This document shows, piece by piece, positions 35,079-46,526 of a DNA stretch of 64,000 nucleotides. Every line of letters starts with the position of its first letter. Within the stretch, counting starts at the first letter, position 1. The DNA is from Amoebidium appalachense (taxonomy: Eukaryota > Ichthyosporea). The notes under the pieces were generated by a model that ran no database searches, was not told the DNA's origin, and saw only the letters and a list, made by a program, of their open reading frames with translations. The DNA is taken from positions 682,001 to 746,000 of the forward strand of contig CAVNZM010000011.1 of assembly GCA_963693365.1 (NCBI GenBank), read 5' to 3'. The position numbers and the translations under genes are program-made.

Positions 35079-37582
35079 TCCTTACGTCCCTTTAGCGTGC
35101 CAGCCTAAAGCCCAAGGGGCCACCAATCATGACGCTTGCCACGTGCTCAAAGTCAGGCAGACCATCAGCACGCACCGTTATTCTCAACGTAAGTGTTGTG
35201 TGTGTGTGTGTGTGTGTGCGCGCGCGCTAGCGCGTGAGTGTGTGTGTGTGTGTGTCTGTCTGTGTGTGTGTGTCTGTGTGAGTGTGGGTGGGTGGGTGGG
35301 TGTGTGGGCGCGTGCGCGCACTTGTGTGTAGGTGTGTGGAGGGGTGAAGCTGTGTGTGTATGTGTACTTTTTGTGTTAAGTAGATGGGTGTGGGTGGGGA
35401 TTGGGCTGGTTGTTGGTGTTCGTGTGGGTGTGGATGTTTGGTTGTGTGGTTGCGCACACGCACGGGTGTGAGATTGTGGCCGTGTGTGTAGTGTTGGTAA
35501 GTCAGTGGCTCGATGTGTCTGTGCATGTGCGTGTGTGTGTGTGCACACACCCCTTGCGAATGTGTGTATGTGTGTCTTTTTTCGTGTGGTATGCGTAGGT
35601 TTTTTTTTTTTTTTTTTTTTTTGGGGGGGGGGGGGGGAGTTTTGTATGTGTGCTGTGTGTGTGGGTGGGTGTTCGGGTGTGTGGGTGTGTGGGTGTGTTT
35701 CCATGCTTGTGTGTGTATTAGTGCTTGTATGTTTCCATGCTTGTGTGTGTATTAGTGCTTGTATGTTTCCATGCTTGTGTGTGTATTAGTGCTTGTATGT
35801 TGGAGAATGGCTGGGGGTTGGGATAGAAAAGTGATGCACCGGGACGGATTCAGGGAGGGGGAGGAGGGAGGGAGGCGAGGGGGAAGGGGGGGGGGGGAGA
35901 GGGGGGGCAGGCGGGCAGAGTGCGGGTCCTCGTGTGGTCTTGGGTCAGAGCGTTTTTGCTAGAGGAATACAAATGTTACGGGGGTGAACGATTTAGTGTG
36001 TTTGTGTGCACTGGAGTGGCTGTTACCATGTGCATGCATAGAGATATGCACATGGTGCTGACTGGGGGTGCAGGGGTTTGACGAGCATGGGTTTCTGTTT
36101 TTTACAAACTGCGAGAGCCTGAAGGGCCAAAACATCAGCGAGGTATTGCCCTCCCCCCCCCCCCCCCCCCCCCCCCTTCCCCGCCTCTTTTTCACATGCT
36201 CAATGCCACCATGCCCACAAAATACGTTTTCTCTACCTTTTCTCTCCAGGTGCTGGTGCGGCTTCTAGTGCCCCCTCCTCCTCCCCCCCTCCCCCCGCTG
36301 GACAGGAAAGGCTAAGGAGTCGAAACCCATTCCTTGGTGGAGGCATGGGGACCTCTTGAAGGATGGGCTCTTTTAGAGTGTCTTTCGCCTGCACTTCTTT
36401 TTTGTTCGTTTGTTTCTGGTTCCAGTGTCTTTATTATTTCTTCTTCTTCTTCTTCTTCTTCTTTGTCTTTTGTTGTCTCCACATTCCTTTTTCCGACCGT
36501 CTAAATACACACGTCCTTCCCCCCCCCCCCCCCCCCCCCCCCTTCTTCTCCCGCGGCACATTGACACACTAAATAGATGATGCCTTCGCCTCTTCTCCCT
36601 GTGTCTATCCTGTTCCTTTTTCTGCCGCAACATGAAAAGGAATGGGCATCTAATGACGTTGCACGGTGGGGGTGCAGAATCCACAAGCAGCCCTGGTGTT
36701 CTTCTGGCCCGAGATGATGTTGCAGGTGAGCCCTGGGCCTGGGTGGTGACGGGAGGGGGTATGGGGTGAGCAGTGGGTGTACGTGTGTGCTTGTGTGACA
36801 CGATGTCTTCCATGGTGTGTGTGTGTTGTGCATGTGGGTTTCTTGGGTGCACGTGCAGCTGGTTGTCTGTCAGAGGGAGTGTTCGTGTGTGGGCACATGC
36901 GATGTTATGTATGGGCCTGTGTGTGTTCGTTGGTGCATGAGTGGCTGCTGATATGAACGAGGTGTGGCTGTGTTTCTGCCGTGCCTCTGTGTGCCCTTCC
37001 ATTTGCAGTGCGCCGTGTCTGCTGTAGGTGCATGCTGCCTTGGGGTGGGTCCTGGTGCTCGGTCGATGTCCCGTGGATGGTCGTCGATCGTTGTGCTCTT
37101 GCTCATTGTCCTCTTCTTTTTCTCGTGTTGTTTTGCTTCCCTGCTGTCTATCATCTACCCAGTGTTACCCAACACCTGTCCTGCTAGCACTGACCCTTTC
37201 ACCCTTTGTTCAACTTGCAGGTGCGTGCAGAGGGGCGTGTGGAGAAGGGCAGCGAGCAGGACAATGTGCACTGCTTCGGCAAGATCCCAAGAAACATGAA
37301 GGTGCTGGCCATGGCTTACAAGCAGAGCTCAATAGTCGGTGAAAGGGGACCCTACGTCGAGCGCATAAAAAAGGTCTGTGCACTGTGTGTGCTTGTGTTG
37401 GTGGTCTTGCTGTTACTTTATGCTTGGTTTTGTTCTTTCCTGCATCATTTCTTGCTTCACCCTTCCTTTCGTTCATTCTTTTCTCTGATGTTATCCTTTA
37501 GGTCCCTTGTTTTTTATATATTTATTTATTTATTTATTTTTATTTTGTTTTATTTTTTATTTTTATTTTTTGGTAGTGGTGG

Positions 37583-37639
<57 letters not shown>

Positions 37640-37915
37640 CTGGGGGGCTAGAGACTGTTTTTAGTGTGACGATAGGCTATGGGTGGTGGGCCGGACTTGA
37701 GGGGTTCCACCAGTGGGCCAAAGTTCAACCAGACAAGTCAGTCAAAGCCAAGGCATGCCACGTGCATGCACAACTTAGGCCCTGGCCATGTGTCTGACCT
37801 GCTATTTTTAGATGTGGCACACGTACCCCTCCACCGTACCGTATCCCCCTGGCTGGACCTCCTACAAAGTCATTCCTGACCGCGTGGAGTTTTGGAATGG
37901 TACAGTCGCCCGCCC

Positions 37916-37949
<34 letters not shown>

Positions 37950-38237
37950 TACACACACGCAGAAAAAAAAGAAAGAAAGAAAAAGAAATCACCCCCGTTT
38001 TTTAAAAAACGGATTCTATGCACTTTGAATGTTGGCACAGTATCTCCACTATGTTGTCTGTCGTCAGTGTGTACTTCGTACTCGGTAGTGCATTTTTGAT
38101 CTCCCCCCTCCCCCCTTCTTCCCCTTATTCCCCCGGCAGGCAGATTGACCATGCATGCATGGCTTGTAGCCCCCAAAGGATACCTAAATGCAAGTCACTT
38201 TCCATCATGTGTGTGCACACACAAACCATTGAGGGAG

Positions 38238-38317
<80 letters not shown>

Positions 38318-38767
38318 GGGAGAGCGGTAGAGGGAGAGGGAGAGAGAGAGAGAGAGACGGACACACACACACACAGACAGACACACAGACACATACTTGT
38401 GCACCCTTGCTTGCAAACGCGCAGCACTGCGAGGCACACATTTGTTTGCCCAGATAGAAACTAATCCATGCCATCATTTAGAAACCAGACATACACATGA
38501 CTATTACATATCACAAACCCACCCCCCTTCCCCCACTGCTCTTGCTTGTTGCGTGCCTGCATAAGCAACCCTGCTCGTCTCTGATAAAGACGGGTGACCC
38601 ACCCATGTTCAAGTGAAACTGTATCTGAGTTGGGCTCGTTGACGAGGTGAATAGGTCGAAACTCGGGTACTGTGGATGACGTGGGCCCCCCTGAGGATGG
38701 GCTCTGCTTATTATGCATACTCTTTATGTATGGTTTGCATGTGTGCTTCGTACTTCATGACGCATTC

Positions 38768-38801
<34 letters not shown>

Positions 38802-39149
38802 TTTCCCCCCGTCCCCTTAAAAAAAAAAAAAAAAAAAAAAAGGAGAAGAAGAGAAGAAGAAGAAAAAAGAAAGAACAGATAAGTACCGAAAAAAAAAAAA
38901 GAGAACCTTATAATTGTCTGCACACACAACGGTTCCCTTTCATTGCAAAATCATGGTTATTTTGGGATTATTCGGGCCAGGCTTGTGTTGACATTCGGGT
39001 CGGGCCAAACAGGAACCGGGTCGTCACTGATCACAGACCGTGTGGAGTATGTGAAGCAGAACACAGACGAGGGGGATGATGAGGGCTCAGAGGCATCGGA
39101 CCAGCAGCCAGAGGACAGGTGGGCCATATACAGGTTGGCCGCGCCGTAG
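33904..39149 (+). CDS. Pyridoxamine 5'-phosphate oxidase-like protein (7 exons)
   Basis: Exons 33904-34149, 35096-35188, 36074-36142, 36678-36725, 37221-37373, 37812-37899 and 39013-39149 join in phase to 277 codons (human PNPO 261). An acidic, disordered N-terminus precedes [16 protein letters not shown]. The flavin-binding split-barrel core follows: [71 protein letters not shown], then [18 protein letters not shown] and the terminal [13 protein letters not shown] uses FMN and O2 to make pyridoxal 5'-phosphate, the last step of vitamin B6 synthesis and salvage. The fourth exon has only 48 bases. The usual RLHDR active-site motif after EFWQG is replaced by SLITDR. ATG 33904 is chosen because the in-frame extension upstream (to 33532) is CACG-repeat-derived. 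That extension could still be read and would add a basic leader. Confidence 0.9.
34611..34662. repeat. Poly-C tract (~50)
   Basis: Uninterrupted C-run after several CCCCTG units, in PNPO-like intron 1, with (CA)n arrays at 34900-35075 between it and the next exon. Confidence 0.85.
35694..35800 (+). repeat. 34-bp tandem repeat, ~3 copies
   Basis: Unit starts TGTTTCCATGCTTGTGTGTG and continues through ATTAGTGCTTGTA. Three near-identical copies in PNPO-like intron 2, just after a T(n)G(n) compound at 35600-35637. Confidence 0.85.
36309..36380 (+). mobile_element. SINE-like element, diverged fragment H
   Basis: GGCTAAGGAGTCGAAACCC then GGGGACCTCTTGAAGGATGG and GCTCTTTTA resemble the middle of the SINE family (GGCTAAGGGGTCGAAACTC ... 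GGATGGGCTCTGC). Weak, shortened match in PNPO-like intron 3. Confidence 0.4.
37580..37640. repeat. Poly-G tract (~54) after T-rich leader
   Basis: TTTAT-rich sequence, a short spacer, then a long G-run, in PNPO-like intron 5. Same T-then-G polarity as other compound tracts. Confidence 0.8.
38007..38125 (+). mobile_element. SINE-like element, 3' fragment F
   Basis: Contains TGTTGTCTGTCGTCAGTGTG, TACTTCGTACTCGGTAGTGC and ends in a C-rich tail, matching the 3' third of the family and closest to copy G. An 18-bp perfect palindrome CCGTTTTTTAAAAAACGG (37995-38012) lies at its 5' edge. Confidence 0.55.
38569..38841 (+). mobile_element. SINE-like element, copy B (near full length, C(n)A(n) tail)
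   Basis: In the last PNPO-like intron. Block order: GCATAAGCAACCCTGCTCGT, AGACGGGTGACCC, CTGAGTTGGG, AGGTCGAAACTCGGG, GATGACGTGGGCC, CCTGAGGATGGGCTCTGCTT, GTGCTTCGTAC, CGCATTCAA, about 40 C, CTTTCC..CCGTCCCC, TT, then about 23 A. The best-preserved copy, showing that the family ends in a C-run followed by an A-run. Confidence 0.82.
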
Positions 39150-39591
39150 TACTGACTTTAAATTTTAACAGTTTTATCTTCCAATCTTAGTGTGTCCCCA
39201 TGCTCCTACATATTACCAGGCTAGATACTACACTCAAATCTCTCACCGTGTATAGTTGGCTGACTGTTTCACATGTATGCCGGACCTTGAACCAATCTTC
39301 TAGCTGTGTCTAGAAGAGATTGATGCATTAGAGGTAGGTGTGTTCATTAGTATCTCCTTTGATTATGACTGTGGGGGGTGGGGGCTTGCCATCGAATTTG
39401 GAATGTACCACCACGGAAGGAATCACAGTTATCGATTGAAGCCCTTCACTTTTATGGAAGGTTTCCATATAAAGCGCTTGAAATCCACACCAGTTATGGT
39501 TATCACTACTACACTTTTTTCTTCTTCTTCTTCTTTGTTCTTTTTTCTTTTTTTTTTTTTTTTTTTTTCTTTCGGGGAGGGGGGAGGGGGA

Positions 39592-39623
<32 letters not shown>

Positions 39624-40787
39624 AGGGGGGGGGGGGGGGGGGGGGGGGGGGAGGGGGGGGGGGGGGGGGGGGGCTGTAGAGTACCATTAACTTCAACTCG
39701 AATAGATATGAGTTGATCAGAGCACGGGAAGCATGTACGTACTAAAGGGTTGCAGCCTGCCGCTGTAGGTGTTACATTGTTAGTATTTAGTTTTAATGCT
39801 GCCAAATTCTTTCGCATCTGAAGATGCCCAAATGGGCCCCAGACCCCCCCCCCCCCCCCCCTCCCTCCCCTTCCCCCTTGCGCGGCACCCCCTCTTCCCC
39901 TCCCCCCTCCCCCCACCACCAGGCGCACACATGCACACTGGCCCGCATGCGCGCGCACACACACACACCGTAACACACGTGCCCGTGCCCGCACACGCAC
40001 ATGCACGTTCACACATATGCACCAGATAAAAAGCACACCGAATCCTGTACCACGCAGCCACGATGGACACTTGATCATGATATACGTTATTGCGCCGCAA
40101 CTGTTGAACCCCCCAAGAATGCTGTCTGGCAGAGACTGCACCTGCTTTCATAATAAATTGGGGCCACCCACGAACTACACCATGTGGATGCTCCTCTGTC
40201 ACCGTTTTCATCCGCAAGGTTGGCAACAGATTGCCCATGCATTCATTTGGATGTTCTGTCTCTAGATCTCTGTAGACTATTTCAAGGTGCATCGTAAGTA
40301 AGGTGCATGCACTACTATTCCCTCAGTCCACATCATGATATGTTTAGTCGATTCATGTTTGGCTAGGTGGACGTCTGCAAACGGTTGCACATGTACATGT
40401 GTTTCTATCATATGAAAAATGCCTCTGCGTAACTGTACACGTGCACACGTTGCATGTGTGTGTTGATTTGATGTGTGTTCCTTTACGTGTGTTCCTGTAC
40501 TAACATCCCGAGCACATCTGTTAGTACTAAATGGTTGTGGGCAGTTGTAAGTTCTACATCTATACCATATGTGGAGCCAATGTGACACCATTGATTTATT
40601 TGTACACGTCGTGCGGACGCAACACCACACCACCGATCCCTTATTGTGGCCACCAATTTGAAAACAAGTGAACCTCCCATCCCTACTCATCGGTGCATTC
40701 CATTGGGCCGTGCTGCTACACTTCCCTACCCCCCCCCCCCCCCCCCCCCCCCCCCCGGCCGGGGCCCTCCTGCGAAAAAGGGGAGGA

Positions 40788-40853
<66 letters not shown>

Positions 40854-41327
40854 GGAGACACATATTTCCTAGGCCGAATTTTCTAATTATTATTCAATGT
40901 CCAGCCTTCTGCTCTCCGTTGTCAACCCCAACCCAAAACATTCAAATCTAATTAGATGCCATTCCTAGACTACATATGTACATTCCCTTAATCACAGGTT
41001 GATTCAACTTTTGACAACCGTATGTGGCACTGCAAAACCAACCTTAGGAGGTCAAAACCAATAATATTAAAGCTTTGCCAATAGACGATCGAAGGAGCCT
41101 AAATTCTAATAATGAAATTGAAGTCACAGCCCCAATAATCCATAATATCTAGCCCACGCAAATCTATGTTACATCCCATAGGGTTGAATCGTATCGAACT
41201 CCAGGGTTTTCCCCCTGGAAAACCCTAGCAAACCATAGAGCACTCTTCTGGATGCAAGGGACACCCCACCTCATAATCCGAACACACTAGGGTTTAACCC
41301 CTTCTAATCCGATGATCTAAAAACCGC
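39150..41327. other. Convergent intergenic region (PNPO-like and MIM1 protein 3' ends)
   Basis: No gene supported. Contains a T(n)G(n) compound (39538-39673, one of the longest), C-runs near 39845 and 40730, and a 57-base G-run (about 40793-40850). The last 450 bases are AT-rich and unique. A perfect 10-bp hairpin AGGGTTTTCC/GGAAAACCCT (41203-41226, 4-nt loop) lies about 100 bases past the minus-strand stop at 41328. Confidence 0.55.
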
Positions 41328-41548
41328 CTAAGGGTTCTGTGGCGCAGCCCCCTCCCCCTTCATCTTCTGGAAACGTGCAGCCAAGTCATCAAATTCACTG
41401 TCGGGCTCAGGCAGCGCAGAGGGTACACTGGGCACAGAGGGGAGGGTAGGGGGTGGGGCAGGGGCACCCTCGGGGGGGAGGGTTGGGTAGAGTTTGGACT
41501 CGGTTGGAGGCTCTGGAACAGGTGCTGGTGCTGGTGCTGCTGCTGCTG

Positions 41549-41642
<94 letters not shown>

Positions 41643-41674
41643 GTGTGTGCGCGCGCGCTCGTGTGTGTGTGTGC

Positions 41675-41746
<72 letters not shown>

Positions 41747-42301
41747 GGAAGGGGAGGGGGGAGGGGGGGAGGGCGCTCCTAATCAACAATATGTCCATTT
41801 GCTAACATTAACATTCACATCTGAGTCAGTCTGCTCGAGTCTGCCGCATGCCCGTGCCCACTATGCCGCCACACCTCATTTCATCCATATAAGCACCCAC
41901 ATACTAAATGACACCAATAACACACCGGCCTCACCCATCACCCTGTATCCACCAAATCCCCCCCCCCCTCCCCCCCCCCCTCCCCCCGGGTGCCGCCGTC
42001 GCCCACACCTGAACACCTGTCCGTCAACAGCCACCATTCACCCCTAAGCTTCTATAGTCCCTCTAAGCCCTTTTGCACTCCTCTCTGTAAATTTCGGTCC
42101 TTGCTGCATTAAATTAACCAGCTCTTCAACCATAATACACCCCCCTCCCCCCAACCCCCGCCAGCCTGCATTCATGCCTCCTGCCGCTCCCTCCCTCCCC
42201 CCCCCCCCCCCCCCCCGGCCCCACCTTCCGAACTCCCCACCTGCAAGCCTGCCTGCACACCTGCCTCCCTCCCCCCACCTTGCCCGTCAGCCTGCACGCC
42301 T

Positions 42302-42340
<39 letters not shown>

Positions 42341-42364
42341 CCCCCCCCTCCCCCCCCCCCCCCC

Positions 42365-42396
<32 letters not shown>

Positions 42397-43176
42397 AAAC
42401 GAACCTTCCACGGCCTTCTTCTCCTCCACTGCAGCCACTGACTCGGCCACGGGGGCAGACGGCGCAGTAGTGGCCGTTGGGGCAGTGGGTGGGGGGACAG
42501 GGGATACTGCCGGGGCAGGCTGGGTGGGGCCTGCTGGCTGTTCACCTTGCTTACCGGGTGTGAGGTTGAGCCTCTTGCCTGTGTAGGCCTCAAGAGTGTT
42601 GTCTAGCTTCTCCAACTGCACACCTGAGGGGGAGAGTGATCAGGGAAGAGGGGGTGGGAGGTGTACTAAGGTTGAGGGCGATGATGATGAAGTGGTTGTT
42701 ACGTATACAGTAACATCGGTGCTCTTTTCTTGCGAATATGTGAATATGCCGGTTTGCGGTGTGTGTGCATGCTGTTTGTGAGGTAAGAGGAGTGCCCTTG
42801 TGTGTGCACACCTGCAAGTTTGAATGCCTGTGCTTGCATTTTTTTTTTTTTTTTTTTTTTTTTGCTAGTGGATAAATTCTGGTAGGCAGGAGGGAAGGCG
42901 GGTGGGCAGGGGGAGGGGAAGGAGTGAGGGCACACACACCCGCGCGCGCGCACACACACAGGCATGGGGACACACACACGCACACACGTACACACGCACG
43001 CACGCACACGCACGCACACACGCACACGCACACGCACCGACAGTAGGGTGCTTCTCCTGCAGCTTGTCTAAGCTGTCCTTTGCCACTGCACTGGCCTTTG
43101 CGTAGGTCTCTGACTGCTGCACCTTGTCCAGGCCGTAGGTCATCGACTCTTTGGCTTTGCTGAAAAAGCTCGACAT
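41328..43176 (-). CDS. Short Pro-rich protein with LYPxL and MIM1-like motifs (3 exons)
   Basis: Exons in transcript order: 43038-43176, 42405-42623, 41328-41548; 192 codons with phase-1 junctions that match. The N-terminus is helical and charged ([20 protein letters not shown] ... [28 protein letters not shown]). A long Pro/Ala/Thr-rich disordered region follows. Near the C-terminus comes [10 protein letters not shown], an exact LYPxL ALIX-binding-type motif, then [15 protein letters not shown], which closely resembles the MIM1 motif at the end of IST1 (acidic-LxxRFxxxK) that docks to MIT domains such as that of Vps4. The IST1 core domain is absent. The likely role is as an ESCRT/endosomal adaptor, which is inference from the motifs. 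The exon-3 acceptor is embedded in a (CA)n array, so its exact base is uncertain by multiples of CAG. Confidence 0.68.
41551..41743. repeat. (TG)n microsatellite, ~190 bp
   Basis: Two TG arrays around a CG-rich centre. On the transcript strand this is (CA)n running directly into the CAG acceptor of the last exon of the MIM1 protein. Confidence 0.92.
42303..42398. repeat. C(n)A(n) compound tract
   Basis: About 60 C (two interruptions) followed by about 34 A. On the transcript strand it reads T(n) then G(n), starting 6 bases after the 5' splice site of intron 2 of the MIM1 protein gene. Confidence 0.88.
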
Positions 43177-43816
43177 CTTGGCTAAGTAAAACGGGTGAAG
43201 GCTAAGGACGGCGTATGTGTGTTGAGGAACCTGCCAGGGAGAAAGAAGACTTGAACACTGAAAGAAGTCTCATATGCATGAAAATGCCAGCTGGGACACA
43301 CGTGCACACGGTGACACACAGCTGGTGCCAAGAATCTGAAGAAGAGAAAAAAAATCCGAAGAATCTCATAAAATCGGATCTGCCAATCGCACAAAAACGG
43401 TGAGCCGCTTGACATTGATAGCGCAAACACTGCAACAGGTCACCATAACATGTACGTAGAACTTATGTAGAATAATTAGATGCACTATGTTAGTACACAA
43501 ATGATGCATGTATGACTCGGGGAAAAGCAAACCGTTATTTTGGCGGCATGCCGGCAAAAGCGCGGGATATTTTTTTCATCAGTCTTCCAGATCTCCCTGC
43601 CCTCTCTCCCTGCTCTTCTCTCTGAGGCTCTCTCAGGCTCCCTCCCCCCCCCCCCCCCCCCCCCCCCCCCCCGCTCTCTCTCTTTCCCTCCCTCTCTCTC
43701 TCTCTGATACTCTCTTTCCCCCTCCCCTCCTCCATTATTTTTTCTTTTTTGTTGTCTGCTAGCGCTCCGGATCCCCTCTGTCAATGCTTGGGTTCCTCCG
43801 AGGCTCCCCCCTTTAA

Positions 43817-43849
<33 letters not shown>

Positions 43850-43997
43850 GGGGGGACGCAACCGGAAGGGTTCGAATAGGTACATACTTGCCATTATACC
43901 AATTTGGATTCAAAAACAAACCCTCACTTACTTCTGCGGCAAAAGACACAGACGGGGGAGAACAGGAGGGGAGCAGAAAACAACAAAGAAAGGGAGA

Positions 43998-44031
<34 letters not shown>

Positions 44032-44204
44032 TGTGTGTGTGTGTGTGTGCTGCCACGTTCGACTGTGGCCTCAGCCGCCGTATGACCAAGTATACTCTCT
44101 ATTTTTCAAGGATATGAGTTGGCGCGTGATCAGTCGCTTTGAAACTTTAAGGAGAGTTTTGTCAGCCTTGAAAAATAAGGGCTACCTCCAAAGGTAGCAG
44201 GTGC

Positions 44205-44244
<40 letters not shown>

Positions 44245-44260
44245 ACCTTTTTTTTTTTTT

Positions 44261-44305
<45 letters not shown>

Positions 44306-44955
44306 AGGTGTTCGTTGGAGGATATACATGTAAAGAAGAATGTCATATAGTAAGAAGTTCACATTCAAGACGAACAACTTTGCAGAATTCGGTACACACA
44401 AAGGGTATGCAGTCCAACACCTCAGGAAGGCATTCCTGATATGGTAAGCCAGGAAACGAGCGGCAAAATCTGCAAATTTAGATGATGAGCTCACGCCCAA
44501 TCGCATAACTCAAATCTATTCAACAAAAGTTTAAAAGCTTCTTTTAACATATCTGATTGATTAAAAAACCTTTTACCCCCTTTGAAGACGATCAGGTAGG
44601 GCCAAAAACGGTAAGCGGTCCAACTCCAACTTAGTAAACGCCGATACCAGGCTCGTGATTTAGTGTTTTCAAAGTGACCTCTATGACAAAGCTTTACTCT
44701 CAATTTCGGGACACTGTACAACTCCTTTTCCAGAGAACAAACGTTCAAAAGTTAGTTTTGGTGTTGAAGTTTCCCGAAATTAAAGTGTGTATGCGCTATT
44801 GAAGTTGTATGTGAGCTGAAAAATCATAAACCTGGATTCAAAGCTTGTTCTGTGTGACTTACACTCCTCCGCATAAGTTTACGCAACATGCATGATAATC
44901 TACGAATTAACAACTGCTATCTGGCAGCTGCTGTGACCAGCATGCAACGGTTTGC

Positions 44956-44999
<44 letters not shown>

Positions 45000-45338
45000 C
45001 GTGAATACATTTCGCCTGCTGATAAATTGATATTAAAAATGAGGCTTTTACGAGGTTTTTTTTTAAGCTGCTCTCTATTCTATTTCTCGTTCATCAGTAT
45101 TTATCTTCCAAAGAACGTGCTCGGCATGCTGCTAAGGTACACTACCTATAGCTACGAGTCACGCCGTGACAATAACAAGTGGGTCTGCCTCGACTTACTT
45201 TCAGCAGCCGGCATGTCGGCGTTGCTCAGGAATGCGTTTCCTAGCTTGAATGTTAGCTAATCACTCGAATTTGTAAATAACCATATATAGAAAGGAATTC
45301 CAAGCTGTCCAACCATGAGTAGAGCCGATCCTCCGCAG

Positions 45339-45401
<63 letters not shown>

Positions 45402-45567
45402 GGGGGAGCAGTACCATAAGAGAGCAGTCCGATATAATTGCGCATAACTGGAAAAAAACAACACAATTCGTTCACCCCCTCCCCCCCCCCAAAAAAAAGC
45501 ACAAAGAAGAGACTCAACAAAGGTAAACCCATCCTGTTTCTGAGCGCCCTTTGTGTGTGTGTGTTTG

Positions 45568-45607
<40 letters not shown>

Positions 45608-46526
45608 AGGGGGCGGGGGACGATCACATTACACAGAGCAAAAAAAATGAACCGTAAGTGCATGAGCGTAAGCACACATTATGCCACACGGGAGGAAACG
45701 GGGTAGTCACTGTGTTATGTCTAAATGGACTGCGGGTATGGGAAAGCAGCGGCCAAGGCTGACAAGGCAGAAAAGAAACGAAGAAAGAATCTGGTCTGTG
45801 ATGGGTGTGTGTGTGTACATGTACATATGCGGGGGGGGGGGGGGGGGGGGGGGGGGAGGGGGGGGGGGGAAGGGGGGGGAGGGAGAGTACATTGCCGGGC
45901 GTGTTAACATATGCAAAGGATGAAACACACGTGGAATACAGTAAGCAAAAAGCACACACGAGGAGGGGAGGGGAGGGAAGGGGTAGGAGGTAACAGGAAT
46001 GAGAGGCACAATCGAGTCATAGGCTCACAACTAATAGCCATGCGGACGATTGAGATAAACTATAATACTACACAAAAATTCCCCCCCCCCACCCCTCTCT
46101 CCCCCAGACACACATAAAAAAGTGCTCAGCAAGTTGCATGGACACACACGTAAACCCATCAGTAGATACAGCTTTATCGACTCCAGTTCCGAACACGTGC
46201 AACGGGAGCATGGGCTTACCAGCGCCCACCTGCGGTACCCCTCAACCAAGGTGCTGACAAACCAGTTGCATCAGCCATATATCATTCTTAAGTGTTTGCT
46301 CATACACGCCGGGAGTAAATTCTAAAATGTCGCACGGCACTACATATATGACTGTATACCAAACAGGGTCCTACCCGCAATGCTTCGAAAGGAGAATGTG
46401 GTGCAGGTCTTGTAAACACTTGCCGTGCTTTTCTGTTGTAGATAAGTGGTGTGTGTGTGTGTGTTTGTGTGTTTGTGTGTTCACAGGGCAGCCTACAATA
46501 AACGACATACATGCCCATACCTAAGC
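43177..46526. other. Intergenic region upstream of MIM1 gene and 3' of eIF3f
   Basis: No gene firmly supported. Features: C-run (43643-43673), G-run (43817-43849), (GA)n (44003-44030), T(n)G(n) compound (44248-44304), (AT)n (about 44958-44997), G-runs (45371-45400, 45569-45606, 45831-45870). A minus-strand frame at 44491-44748 (VPKLRVKLCHRGHFENTKSR, FWPYLIVFKGGKRFF) is not low-complexity but matches nothing I know and has no supporting splice context. The 44350-45340 part is AT-rich and tract-free. Confidence 0.5.

Noticed and set aside
41328-43176. Annotation as IST1
   Set aside because: Only the C-terminal MIM1-like motif resembles IST1; the N-terminal IST1 domain is absent.
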